A stretch of DNA of 64,000 nt from Gracilaria domingensis (GCA_022539475.1 VCMS01000042.1:213561-277560); one strand, 5' to 3'. Positions 21,241 to 32,387 are shown, numbered from the stretch's first letter. Program-made: numbers and translations. Notes: generated from the sequence alone by a model not told the origin.

Positions 21241-22626
21241 CTAGCGACATCCGACGCGATAGATTTCGCGAATTTCGGTGACGACGGGGTCACCGCTGCC
21301 GCAAATACTAAGTGCTTCGTGACTAAGATGTAAGGGAAACGCCTCCGTGCCATCCAGAATGAGACCGTAGCGAGCGTCGACCCCAACGATGTGGTCAACG
21401 CCGCTGCCGGTGCGGAGACGGGCGACGAGGAAGACGCTAGACCTACTCTCGCGGAGACCGACTACAGCAGAGAAAGACCGCCGCCTTGACGGGAGCTTCG
21501 GGAGGGCCAGGCAACAGAGAGCAGCTTCCAAGGCCCTGGAGGCCGAGCCTACGTTCCTCAGCGGGATGTCGGAGTCGCGAAGGCTGCGAACTACTGCGTC
21601 TGCAGCAGATCTACCCTCCATTCGGTGGACGACGATCGCGAAAGCTGCCCAGAGGCAATTACGACGTGGAGTGGAGTGACAGAACAGCCTTCCCGCCGCC
21701 CGGGCGATGTGCGAACTCGGGAAAGGGACAGGAACACGTGCACCATGCCCCATGATGACTATACTCATCCCCGGGTACCTCTCAGCTTGACGCATTGGTC
21801 GCGTACCGAGTCCATGGCCCCTGGTAGAGTCCCGAAAGTCTCTTTCATGCAGCGTGTCAATGGCGAATAAGGCGGTGCGGCCTGTTATGTCAAGTTCAGT
21901 TCTGAACCGAAGGCTCTTCTGAGTCTCAAGCCTGCAATATAGTTGGTTATCGTGTGCAGTTCCTCGAGCGGAGGTCCGGAGGGAGCGGCGGTGAATGGGG
22001 AAGAAGTGCTCCAAACCACCGGTGTAGGAGGCCGAGGCATACAACCTGCCCTCTTCAAAGGTGAGGTTGCGAAGAGTGGTGGCGTCGCATACCATGATGT
22101 TTTCGATCTCCCAATTTAGGACGGCAAGCGTCCTGGAACTCGCCACCTCCTCCTCCAGTTGTTCTTCAAACGAAGCTTCAGACTCGTCAGAACGCTCGTC
22201 GGCGTCGTCATTGCTAGAATGGCTCGATGCCCAGGACTCCGAAGAACGGGAGGTCTCATCGGACAATGAGCTCTCTCCCGAAAGGTCCGAACTGCGTCTG
22301 GTACGGTGCGGCTTGCCCGAACGACGAGGAAGCGGAGCACGGTCAGCTCCCAAACGATTTGGTCGACGAAACCGGTGCTGGGAGCTCGAAGCCTGGCGCG
22401 GGGACCTGGTCACGGAGACCAGCCGCACATCCTCTTCATGGTCGTTGGAGCGTGGGTGGCGAAGAGTGTCATGCGCGCGCGGGCTGCGAGCCGTTGGAAG
22501 AACGTGCAGATGTTTCGAGCGCGGGCGGCGTGTCACGCAGTCAGCCGTAGGAGAGTTGGAAGACCTAAGAACCGAGGTTACCCTGCCACGTTCGTCGTTG
22601 TCTTTTCGGAGATCGTTTCTTTCCAA
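21241..22626 (-). CDS. Hypothetical protein with possible Cys-His-Asp peptidase pattern
   Basis: This is an uninterrupted frame of 461 codons, one of the longest in the window. The N-terminal 150 residues are Arg/Ser-rich and probably disordered, then acidic (DDADERSDESEASFEEQLEE). The C-terminal half looks folded. RRNCLWAAFAIVVHRMEG places a Cys at the start of a helix, and later DHIVGVDARYGLILDGTEAF places a His in one strand and an Asp in the next, the order used by papain-fold peptidases and OTU-like deubiquitinases. I do not recognise the family, and the triad is a guess from spacing. The first codon near 22626 may not be the real start: the upstream frame 22644-23141 lies on the same strand only 17 bp away. 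It is antisense to and just downstream of the Ty3 fragment at 20-21 kb. Confidence 0.55.
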   Translation of the reverse strand: MERNDLRKDNDERGRVTSVLRSSNSPTADCVTRRPRSKHLHVLPTARSPRAHDTLRHPRSNDHEEDVRLVSVTRSPRQASSSQHRFRRPNRLGADRAPLPRRSGKPHRTRRSSDLSGESSLSDETSRSSESWASSHSSNDDADERSDESEASFEEQLEEEVASSRTLAVLNWEIENIMVCDATTLRNLTFEEGRLYASASYTGGLEHFFPIHRRSLRTSARGTAHDNQLYCRLETQKSLRFRTELDITGRTALFAIDTLHERDFRDSTRGHGLGTRPMRQAERYPGMSIVIMGHGARVPVPFPSSHIARAAGRLFCHSTPRRNCLWAAFAIVVHRMEGRSAADAVVRSLRDSDIPLRNVGSASRALEAALCCLALPKLPSRRRSFSAVVGLRESRSSVFLVARLRTGSGVDHIVGVDARYGLILDGTEAFPLHLSHEALSICGSGDPVVTEIREIYRVGCR

Positions 22627-22643
22627 CCGCGAAACAAGTTCAT

Positions 22644-23141
22644 TTATTGGAGGAAGCAGGGCAGGAAGGAGCTCCCAGGGCGAGCGCTGACTCGAGCAGA
22701 ACAGCTTCCTGCCGCTTGATCACGTGGTGCAGTTTGAAAGGTCGAAGAGGGCGATCGGGCGAAGATTTCTGGGTCGACAGGAAAACAAGGTTTTAACCTT
22801 TTGCGTGGGGATGGTACAGTAGTTTGGTCCACACCCGGCGAAGCTGCGTCCATACGCGATGAAATCTCTGCCTGAACGTGAGCCGAACAGCCGTTATGAT
22901 ACCGCCGGTTCGGTTTTGGTTGACGCTGCGACCTTCTAGGACTAGGAGCCGTAGCGTTGGATGACATTGGTACAGCCGAAGATTGTCGGTCGGCACTCGG
23001 CGTAGAAACAAGCACATACAGCCGAGCCGTTCTATGTCTACGATGGCCGCCACCCCGCGGTGTAGGAGCCGTAGATTCTTCGTCCTCGTTGCCATTAAGT
23101 CGGGCCATACGTCGCCGCCTCCGTCGACCGCGCCCACCCAT
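22644..23141 (-). CDS. Hypothetical Arg/Pro/Ser-rich ORF
   Basis: This 165-codon frame lies directly upstream of the 461-codon ORF on the same strand and ends 17 bp before it. It starts MGGRGRRRRRRMARLNG and continues with SPRRSQRQPKPNRRYH and SPRKRLKPC, so it is highly basic and low in complexity, as in disordered nucleic-acid-binding tails. It could be the amino-terminal region of the same gene, separated by an intron or a break, or chance coding in GC-rich DNA. No family is recognised. Confidence 0.35.
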   Translation of the reverse strand: MGGRGRRRRRRMARLNGNEDEESTAPTPRGGGHRRHRTARLYVLVSTPSADRQSSAVPMSSNATAPSPRRSQRQPKPNRRYHNGCSAHVQAEISSRMDAASPGVDQTTVPSPRKRLKPCFPVDPEIFARSPSSTFQTAPRDQAAGSCSARVSARPGSSFLPCFLQ

Positions 23142-23570
23142 GGGGCAGAGAGCGAATCACCAGGGTTACTGATATGTGCCGGGTGGGCGGAGGAGGTCAG
23201 CGACGCCGGGCAACGATGTTCGGCACGGGACGTCGAAGTGTAGCTAATGATACTTGCGGAGGGTGGCTGACGTTACAGGGCTTGGATGCGGAGGCGACAC
23301 TCGAGACGGGAGGGCCGTAGGGTGAGACACACGGTGGTAGGGCGAAAGTGGCAAAGTGCGGAAGAAAGCGCACCAGGACAACGATGTGAATGTTTGGGAG
23401 GGGGCGGCGAGCGCGAGAGCGAAGAACGGAAAAAAGGGGGCGGCGCCGCGCGCAACGTTTTAAAAGAAATAACCTCCATCATTGCACTATGCGCAAAAAG
23501 CGTACAGTGCAAAGCTGGAGGGTGGCCCGTGCCACGAGGGGGCGCGCTTGGTTGGGGAGCGTGTAAAAAA

Positions 23571-23586
23571 TTAATCGTGCAGCTTT
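23571..23586 (+). repeat. 16-bp direct repeat flanking a 3.7-kb block, right copy
   Basis: This is an exact copy of 19850-19865 and ends 15 bp before the GC-rich repeat that starts at 23602. Confidence 0.6.
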
Positions 23587-23601
23587 CAGCGACCACAATT
23601 G

Positions 23602-23757
23602 GGGAGAGCGCGCGCTAGCGGCGCGCACGAGTGTGGCTGGCACGTCGAGATCTGGCGCGCTGCGCGCGTGCCAGCGCGCTCTGGCGCTGGAGTGTGCCAC
23701 GTCCGTTCCAACATGTCGGCGACGTGTGTCGCGTGCCGCGCAGGCGCGCTCGTCGGC
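23602..23757 (+). repeat. GC-rich direct repeat, left copy (156 bp)
   Basis: The block starts gggagagcgcg and matches 24251-24404 at about 80 percent identity, in the same orientation. Shared anchors are gagatctggcgcg, tgccacgtccgtt and cgtgccgcgcaggcg. The two copies enclose about 490 bp that ends with a PLAT-domain fragment, the arrangement expected if a repeat-bounded unit had captured gene DNA. Confidence 0.75.
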
Positions 23758-24159
23758 GCGCGCTTTCGATTCGAAAGCCATTGTGCCCATCCGCCTCCAC
23801 GACCTGCCTGCCGCCCGCCCCAACTTCATCGTCTCCCCCCCCCCGCACTCGCTGCGCCGGCTCTCCCTCACAACGGTCTCCAAGCCGCACCGCACCACGT
23901 GGCCCTCACCTGTCGGCCGCGCCCCTGTCCCAACCAACCCCCATCCGGCCCTCGCCTTCCCTAACCCGCCTCAATGTACACTTCCGCCGATGCCCGCGCG
24001 TCCGACGCGCACCGCCTCTCCAACGCCGCTCGTCTGCGTCGCTCCGCCGCGCTCCTCTTGTCCGTCGAGCTGCGCCACCCCGCCTTCGCCTTGGAAGATC
24101 CTCTTCGTGCCTCGCGTGCCTCCCCCCTCCTTCCTTCTACCTCCCGCGCGTCTCCTACT

Positions 24160-24220
24160 GCGTCGTCGTCGCCACCGCGGCGTCCAAATTTGCTGGCACC
24201 GACCGCTGTCAGACGGACGG
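24160..24220 (+). pseudogene. PLAT/LH2-domain gene fragment, second copy
   Basis: The plus strand encodes SYCVVVATAASKFAGTDR, the first strand and turn of a PLAT/LH2 domain, then loses similarity. The same motif (TAAPKFAGTDR) begins the fragment at 11.8 kb on the other strand; the two are related at DNA level but differ at synonymous sites. The GC-rich 23.76-24.16 kb upstream could be more of the same gene, but I cannot choose a frame. Confidence 0.5.
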
Positions 24221-24250
24221 CGGGCGTGGCGTGTTGGGCGATCCTAATAT

Positions 24251-24404
24251 GGGAGAGCGCGTGCTGGCGGCGTGCACGCCTGTGGCTGGCGCGCCGAGAT
24301 CTGGCGCGGCGAGCGCGCCAGCCCGCTGCCTCCCTGGAGCATGCCACGTCCGTTGCGACGCGTCGGCAACGTGTGTCACGTGCCGCGCAGGCGTGCTCGT
24401 CGGC
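24251..24404 (+). repeat. GC-rich direct repeat, right copy (154 bp)
   Basis: This is the partner of 23602-23757. It is followed within about 10 bp by repeat family B (24415-24599), so repeat boundaries are stacked here. Confidence 0.75.
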
Positions 24405-24414
24405 CCGAGTTTGG

Positions 24415-24599
24415 CAAAATAACTGTTGGATCTATTGTGTGAAACTATCCTATGAATCAAGGCTACTAATCTTCACTGAACTGCTACGGGCTACCTCTGT
24501 GACGCTGTGTCTGTCATACGGAGTTACTTTACGGATATTTGTAACGGCATAAAGTACCACCTGTTCGCGTTGAGACCGCCTAACAAATTTCGGATTCAG
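24415..24599 (-). repeat. Dispersed repeat family B, copy 2 (185 bp)
   Basis: This is the reverse complement of 7748-7928 at above 90 percent identity. It begins sharply at the end of the GC-rich repeat and ends near cggattcag, which defines both ends of the family B unit. Confidence 0.85.
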
Positions 24600-27100
24600 A
24601 GCTTTAGATACAGAAGGGAAAAAGAGGGTTGGACACTTGGCTACAAATTCAAACTCGAGCCGGGCACTATAACGACAGGGACACCCAAACATAATATAGA
24701 CGGTACCTCAGAGCCACAACGGAGGCAAACAAGATACAGAAGTTGATAATCAAGTGATGACGATGATCATTGCCCCACCTCGTAGTCCTAACTGTATTAG
24801 AAAAGTACATTTGGGTAGTAATAACTATGCTTGTAAGACAACGGTAGGGTAGATAGAGATGTGTAGCATGAATTCAAAACATCCGATGATACTCTCTGGC
24901 ATGATCCCCACACCAAAGGCAGCCAGAATTAATGAGAAGAAACTCGATTCGCATGAAAGAGAAGAACAACGAGATGGGCGTACCTGGGCCAAAACGTAAA
25001 AGTGTTAACAAAACCGTATTTCTGTCAATGGTAATGGATGATCATGAGTTGGCAAAACGAGTAGTGAAACGTGAGCCAAAAACATGACATCATGATACAC
25101 AAATCGCTCACTGAAGATGTGCATATGGCGAACAGAGCTGCGGCAGGAACGAAGCAACGAAAGATCAACTGCAAAGTTTCGAACACCAAAAAAGAAGATT
25201 GGAAGTAATATATCAGAGAACTTAGAACGATGGCTTGCATTCAGATGACGAGAAAGAGAGCCCACGAGAACGGATACTAACTGAAAGAATCGTAATCGTA
25301 AAACGGGGAACGATAGCCATATAAAATGAAAAGATATGAGATGAACGAAACGGAAAGCAAACGACGAGAAGGGGGGCATGAAACAGGGAGTAGGACGAGA
25401 GATGGAGAGATGCCACAATCACTGCGGCAAAAAGGGAGTTACAAGACGATAACGGAAAACATACGAGGCAAAAGGACGCTTACGGAGAGAACGGAAAGCA
25501 TATAAGGCCAACGGAAATCATATGAAAGGAATCGGAACGATTCGACAAGAACAGAAGCCATGCACTATGCCATGCAACGATACCAGAAGCAAGACGACGA
25601 GAAAGAAACTCAGAGGACGACCGATCGCTACATCGCGATGTAGCAAAAAACAGATCCATACGAAGTTATGACGCAAACAGAAGCCATTCCACGAGCTTTA
25701 TCACCAGAATGACAGTCAAAAGACGAGAAATATGACAAACTCAGGAGCCTCTCGTCAAAAACCAGAGTCGTACTGCTACAATAGGAGCCATAAAACGAGA
25801 GCAAAATTCATTTCTGATGAAAACCGTACTCCATGTTGTTCATATCGCCGTTTATATTGCTTTTTCCAATGAAAGAACACGTGCAGGAAGTAAGAAAAGA
25901 ATCAGAAACGAGTGCGCGAGATCAATCAAAATCTTTGTGGTTCAAATGGTGGCCTTGTACCCAGCCTCGGAAGAGTTTATAAACATCTCAAATAATACCA
26001 CGGATGAGCGTGTGTCTGATGTGAGGGAGGTGGCGATGAAGGTAAGATGTGCTTGGCGTGCATTTTGGAGAAGACGGCCAAGGACATGATGAAGTAGTTA
26101 TAGTTATGTAAAGCGGTTCAGATACTTGAGATGAAAACAAAATAAAGGCATGGTAACAATCGACTTACTCCCTTGCTAGAGGCACCAATCACGGACCAAG
26201 AACGACAGATAACGAAAGCGACGAGTTAGTTCGCTCTGGCGGAAGCCAGAGAAGATAAGATGTCTCTTTCAGGTACGATTCACAGTGGATATGGTTGACT
26301 GGGTATCGATAAATGTCGATGTCTTGAGAAAATCAAACAAAGTTCTCAATCACAGTGGTAAGAATCACTCGGATACAAGAGAATGAACTCCTCAACTAAC
26401 AAAAGATTTCCATCATAACGAAGAGTCGTCCGAGAGTCCTAACGCCATAACATGAGAGCTATTATAAGACAGAAAACGCTTCTGAAGGTGAGTAGTACAT
26501 ATACAGCTTGTGTCAGATGAGAAGTGTAGACCAAATTTGAATATGCGTTTAGAATAGAGATGCAGAGATGTAACGTCCACTGGAGACAAGATGATACACT
26601 CGTGACTTCGCTCGATGCGCGCATTCTTAGAAATGAGCTTCGTGAAAGCCCGGCAGCATTGAGCAACATTGAGTGAGGAAGAAATGCATTCTTAGTTCTT
26701 TCAGCGAATCTCAAAGATGGAGCCAAACTGGGCTGGGCTGCAAATGAAATTAATGAGAAAAAGAAGATCCAGCAAGAACCATACGCACAGTGGTACCGCC
26801 TTCTGGACATTAACATAATTCGTGCTCTGTTTCATCAAGCACAGAATTTAGAGCAGCCAGAATGCAAGCGATGTGAGAGAAGCTCATGGCTCATGCGCGG
26901 TTAGTGAATGGAGAGTGAAAGGTAGAATGATGGGGAAGACAGCGAAGGAGCTGGATACATTGATTGATAGGAACAAGAAACGACCAAAAGTCATCGGATG
27001 CTGGCGTTGACCCCGAAGATGAAATCAGAAACTGACGAGCTTAAAGCGGCCAATCGAATACCCGCATGTATTTTGGGACCCAGATTTCAGAGTACATTTC
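24600..27100. other. Gene-free AT-rich stretch with purine-biased strand
   Basis: I see no gene. From about 24.9 to 25.8 kb the plus strand is strongly purine-rich, with loosely repeated phrases such as cagaagcca, gacgagaaa and ggaaagcata. The minus-strand open frames here are the hydrophobic, low-complexity translations expected of pyrimidine-rich DNA. A perfect 18-bp palindrome, gctacatcgcgatgtagc, is at 25627-25644. From 26.1 to 27.1 kb nothing is recognisable. Confidence 0.6.
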
Positions 27101-27145
27101 AAACTTTCGAAATTCATGAACTCGACTTTATCTTTCTTCCTTATT

Positions 27146-30100
27146 TTAGTTCGTCTTCGGAAGTCCTTGAAGAAGATACATCTCAGAATCCGTTTTATGT
27201 GTTCTTTCTCTCCGTCGCCAATGATACATACTTTTCATGGGGTCAGCAATGTAGGTTCTCCTGCATCTCTTCTTTTCAGTGAATACCGTTTGTTCAAGCA
27301 CGGATATTGGATTAGAAAATGCGGATATGCTCTCAATAGAAGGCGCTACAAACAAGTTTTGCTCGCTTTGGAACCCTCTCCCTAACACTTGACCTTGTTT
27401 ACGTCATTCCAACCAGTGGCAGCCCATTGAAAGTTGCAAAAAAGAAGACTCTGCTTTCCTGCACACTGCGGTCAAGGAACAAAAGAATCTTCTCATAATA
27501 CACATGAATCACATTTTGCTAAGAGCTGTGAGAGTGAGCAGCAGCGAAGCATGAAGACCTGGTTCTTTCAAAAAACGTCTGCATCATGTGACGATTATGG
27601 AAAATGAGGTATTCGTCCACAGCTTTCTCGTCAAGAAGGCATGCCCAACCAGTGATTCTTTGTTGTCTATCGATCTCTGAGGCAATGAGTGACACTGTAC
27701 AGCCCTCGGAGGCTTCGTGGCTTCGTTCGTATTAGCTTTTCGACAACTTCTTCACATCGTATCTCAATCTATTTGGAAGCTGCGTAAAACTTAAAAACCT
27801 TCTGTGGATGAAGGAACCTGAATCCATCACTTCGTGGGTCAGAAATCTTGCGGAACATTGAAGGTGTCTTCTGAGTCTCTCCATCGTCCAGAACAGAAAT
27901 CTGAATTCTTTTTGATAAGCAATAGAGCTTCACAGCTTCTGTGACTTTCACCCTTTCAATAATAGACTCTTCAAACCTGTACGTAAAGTTACATCTCCTG
28001 TTCAGAACTCCGACATAGTTCTCGATGCTCCATTGAGATACCAGAGAAAGGGTCACGCCGCTTTTTATAGAGCTCTCGAGATGAAGAAGGAGGGTATATA
28101 CGTATTTTTAAAGGTGTTCTTTATCCCCCTGGCACCCGAAGTATGTTCTCGAGAAGTGCAAAAGGAACCTGCGAGAAAGAGACCTCACTCTATCCACATC
28201 CTTCCCGGAAATGATCCAAAGACATACGATTTCACAAAGATCTATAAACAGTTTCCAACCGGCTAACAAATTTCACGGAAGTAGGTTATCGAGTACAACC
28301 AGATTGAGATGAATGGCGAACGCTTTCCACTCCGTTGCCTGCCATCTTTTATGCTCATCTAGAGACCTGGAACATCTGATACGATCGTTACACTACGTAC
28401 CAGCGGCAGAGAGCCTTCTGTTGACCTCTTCTTGTTTCAATTTAGCCCCAAAAGCAGATATAGAAAGCATACTTTCCATCTCGCCAAGCCATATTGAGAT
28501 GACATCGGGGGCAATGTTCTCAAACAGCAGATGCATTTTGTCTATCGAAAAGCTTTCGAAAGGGATTATGAGAGGCATTTGTTCAATTAATGAGCTCAAA
28601 TTCGTTGAATGAATACCGAGTTCTTTGTAGCCCTCATTCAGTTCTTAATTAGAAATTCCATGTGATTGTTCCCCAAACATTGTGATCTCGTGTAGAAATA
28701 TATTTGCTTTCCGCATTGGTAGTTGTCTGGGGCTCCACAACTTAACCCTGGTAGTTCTCCCTTTCTCCGCCTTCGTAGTCTGCGATGGGTAGTATACATG
28801 ATTTCTGTTTGCATCAAAATTTCCTCGAATTGTGCAAAATCTGCATAGCACTAGAGCGTTGTATCGTCTCAGATTGGTTAATATATTCAGTGCGGCGAGG
28901 TCTCTCTGAACAAAAAGCAGGTGCACACGAACAATGCGCTCAACTCCGTCCCACATTCCCAACTTCCTTCCTTCTCCCAATATTTCCAACTCCTTCACAA
29001 GAGAATTCCAGAACGACACGAGGTTCTCAGGGGCTCTTGGTCGGGGGATTATAGAAACTGGGAGCACGTTGTTGATTTTGAATCGTTCCGAAGGGGGCAA
29101 GCTTAGAATTATGAAAACAACTGGCCCTTAGCTGTACTCAGTTTTCTTGAACGCCGATACCCCGTCAGGGGATAACGACATAAATATATCGTACTTCGCT
29201 GCTTGAGATCCACCAAGCTTAGAGACCGCATTGTGGAACAAGCTGTCAGAAAACAAAGTCCTCGTATGGTCTACTACTTGGCGACTCAAAGCTGTCTTGA
29301 TTCTTCACCATTTCCTGGAAATGGCTGTACAACAGAGGCTCTCTTTCTTTGCTCTTCAACTGGGGTCGAATCCTGTCCCAAATACCAATATAACAGTATT
29401 GAGAAAGTGGGGCTGGTCCTTCTTGGCGTTTGGGATGCTGGCAGGAGACCGAACCATGTATGTAATGTGCATCAATAGCGTTATGGTTTTTAGAGCAGAA
29501 CGGAACCATTTCGAAAGGAAGATGTGATTCTAGAACCAAACCCCTGCGCAGACCACTCCAGGATTTGAAGTACCCGCCTGGGTCCCGAATCATGTTGTTA
29601 ATCATTGATACAGTCGTATTGCTGTGCTTTAGAGCAAATCAGTCAACAAAGGAGTTGCAGTCCACAAATTGTAGTAGTCGTGGCTCGATGGCCTTAGAAC
29701 GAGAGAATCATCATTTAGAACATAGCTAGGGCCATTTTCTCCGTTTTCATACAGTTTCGTACAAGAATTCGTCGATGCTACGGCGTATATTACACATTTC
29801 CCTCTGAAACTTTCGATTCGTGAAAAACTGGAGACTGAATTTCGTTCTTCGAAGTCCACAACGCTATATCGTAGGGTGCCAGACGGTTTTGTATGTTGAG
29901 CCTTCTCTATGCCAGAAGCGTGGGAGGTTTCGTCGCTACTCAAAGCTTGTGATGGTTCTGAAACGTCTGCACCTACTTCATAATTGCGATACTGTGTGTC
30001 AGAGTCCCCAAGATGCAAAGGAGTACAAGCGCCGTCGCTGTTGAACCCACGCTTGACGTTGTAATCGTTTTAACGATCAGAGTATAGTTCTCGTTTTGAT

Positions 30101-30339
30101 CTTTGATCGAGAGAAATCGTTTGATTAGAGTCTTTTGGGCTACTGCCATGAAAGATACTGCTTTTCGTCGTGTTCGTGGTCTTGGAACTGGTGGATAGAG
30201 ATGAAAAGGATAAAGAAAGAGACGTGACAAGGTAAGGAGCCGCAATAGCCTGTAGTTCTCTTAAGTTAGGACGTGACTCTAGTCTGAGAGTTTTTCTGTA
30301 CTGTCGACAGGCAGTAGCTCTGCTTACAATCTTTCCCAC
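27146..30339 (-). mobile_element. CACTA/Tnp2-type transposase pseudogene
   Basis: On the minus strand a transposase of the CACTA (Tnp2/Transposase_21) type can be followed through many short frames. SLSPDGVSAFKKTEYS is at about 29.17 kb, LPPSERFKINNVLPVSIIP and SLVKELEILGEG at about 29.1-29.0 kb, and YNALVLCRFCTIRG at about 28.85 kb. IDKMHLLFENIAPDVISIWL is at about 28.54 kb, and QWSIENYVGVLNRRCNF, the late conserved block, at about 28.03 kb. An N-terminal part reaches about 30.3 kb, with Cys and His residues near 29.5 kb that may form a zinc-binding region. At least eight stops or frame changes are spread over it (for example after TEYS, at the end of GEQSHGISN, and after RLSAAGT). It is an old, dead autonomous copy. 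Terminal inverted repeats were not found. The stretch 27.15-27.75 kb is assigned by position only. Confidence 0.78.
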
Positions 30340-30659
30340 GTTGCAAGATCAATGGCTCAATGGAGGACAGTGATAAAAACCAAGAGACATGATGCTCGTA
30401 GGCAGACAGTCCGGGCTGTTGCAACATAGTGGAGACGGAAGCGATGTGCACCTGAAGGAGGGAGGGAATGTCAATGTTTGGTATGTTCGAGACTTTTCGC
30501 TTTGTCCTGCAGTGCGCAATTATGATGGCTAATCGAATGCGTTAAGAATCTATTTCGGTACTCAGTTTCACCATCTCTTCGATCAAGTCCGTGCTTGAGT
30601 CCAGCCACAGTTACCTTTCCTTCTCTTCTGCCTCTCTACCTGTCTTTCTGGGACACCAC

Positions 30660-31970
30660 ACTGTTTTGTTTCGAATGAAACGGGAAGTCCTGAAACATCC
30701 ACGCAAGGATGGTCGTCGCAAAAAGGTATACGTTGGAGAGGCTTTAGAGCTCGCTTTTCAAGAGTTTAACGTTGGCGTCGAGTCAGAGTCTGAGCGCATC
30801 CCCCCACTTCCTTGTTCTGGGAGAGCTTAGTCATATCGCGTAGTAAAAGCTTTCGGCGCAGAACTTGAAGCTTCTGATGTTCATTACCGCTATTACAGGA
30901 AGTTCACGCTTCAAGAGATCGGGCAGCTGTTCTGGAAGAAGAAACATGAGTTTCAAACAGAGCTCAAACGCCTTATCAGCGAAGTACCTAATTCGTTCGA
31001 GCATTTCCTGGCAACTAAATGCTTATGGGGAGCACATGAAGCTATCAAGATCAAACTCGTGAATCAAAAGCGCGCGACGGAAAAGGTGAAGAAGAAACGT
31101 CGTCAAGAGAAGCATTTGAGAGAAGGTGTGGTAGCAGAGGAGACTTCGTGCGAAGTGGAAATAAATCAGAGAACCAAGGCTCGAATGGATCGAATGATTC
31201 ACGCCCAGAACGAGAAATCAAAGCTCCGCAAGAAGAACTATTTGCACGAAGAGGAACATGAAGGACAAAAAGAGTCCTTTTGTGATGATAACACTCCGAG
31301 TTTTGAGTCAACGTGCGAACGAGGTTAACGAAGAAAAAAGAGCCCAATCGCAGGAACGAAACAAAGCTGCAGTGAAGCGCGGAAGAGAAGAAATAACTGG
31401 TGGTGTACGACGAGAGAAGAGAGGGGAAGCGAAGCGCCTTAATAAGGGTAGCAGTTCCCGCACTCATTCTAATGTCAATCGCAACGTCTCGCAATCTACA
31501 TCGACTTCTTCGGAATTTCATTCAGAACCAGTTCTATTCCAGACTTTAAGACCAACTCGTAATGTGCTTTCGGACACTTCAGGCGAACGAAGCCCAAGTA
31601 GCTTTACCGGCAAATGTGAAGACACCATTGAAAGAATTACTCCTCGAAAGAAAGCTGTGGTTCTGTCCAGGGTAGGGATATCTAATGAATGCGCTGGGAA
31701 TACAACTGATGGTGGTAGTTGTGAGGATGAAATTCAAAGTGAGTACATGAAAAGGAATACACAGTGGCAAGGAAGAGTACAGCTGCTTCAAATTGTTCCA
31801 AACGCCGCAGAACGGAAGCCATTCCACGTACACAAAATCGTTCAGATGCATTAGAGAATATGAATTCAAGATCTTCGAAGAGTGGGAAAACGAAAGCTGC
31901 TCAAAGTAACCGGAAATATTCAAAGAAAAGTTCCAACCATTTGAATCTTCGGAGCAGAGAGAAGTGCTAA
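30660..31970 (+). pseudogene. Broken gene for a basic, low-complexity protein
   Basis: Plus-strand frames at about 30.66-30.83, 30.85-31.33, 31.3-31.85 and 31.76-31.97 kb have similar Lys/Arg/Glu/Ser-rich composition and read as pieces of one gene. The first part includes KHPRKDGRRKKVYVGEALEL. The second has a charged helical segment (KRATEKVKKKRRQEKHLREG), and the third is Ser/Thr-rich and disordered. Transitions near 30.83, 31.32 and 31.80 kb involve stops or frame changes. I recognise no family. It lies back to back with the CACTA-type transposase remnant (about 300 bp between divergent starts), so it may have been the second gene of that transposon; this is inference from position. Confidence 0.45.
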
Positions 31971-32387
31971 ACATGGAAGATAAAAACAAAAAAGGCTCTG
32001 GGAGGCACATTTTATACTATTCCATGATGATTGTCACGTTCCGTCATCATCAACAGTCTTGAAACAGTTTCCTGCATTTGATCGACTGAACAAGATTAGA
32101 ATAGAGCTTTTTGGCAGGTTTTTGCTCGTTCGGAACCTCTGAAAAATACGAGTCTGGCGAATGCGCAGATTGTTTGTAAAAGATTTTGAATCACATTTCG
32201 AAATGTCTCATAACTGGTTTCGTACCGAGGAAACCGTTTTTTTAAATACCGTTCCAACTTCAAATTGGATCCTTTCCCGCCAGAACAAGAACCTAGAAAT
32301 GCAACCACTGCGGAAAAGATCCCCTCGTTAATGAACACTTTTCTCGAACGAGTAAAAGACAGTTTTCCAGAGACCAGTTTTCGCAAA

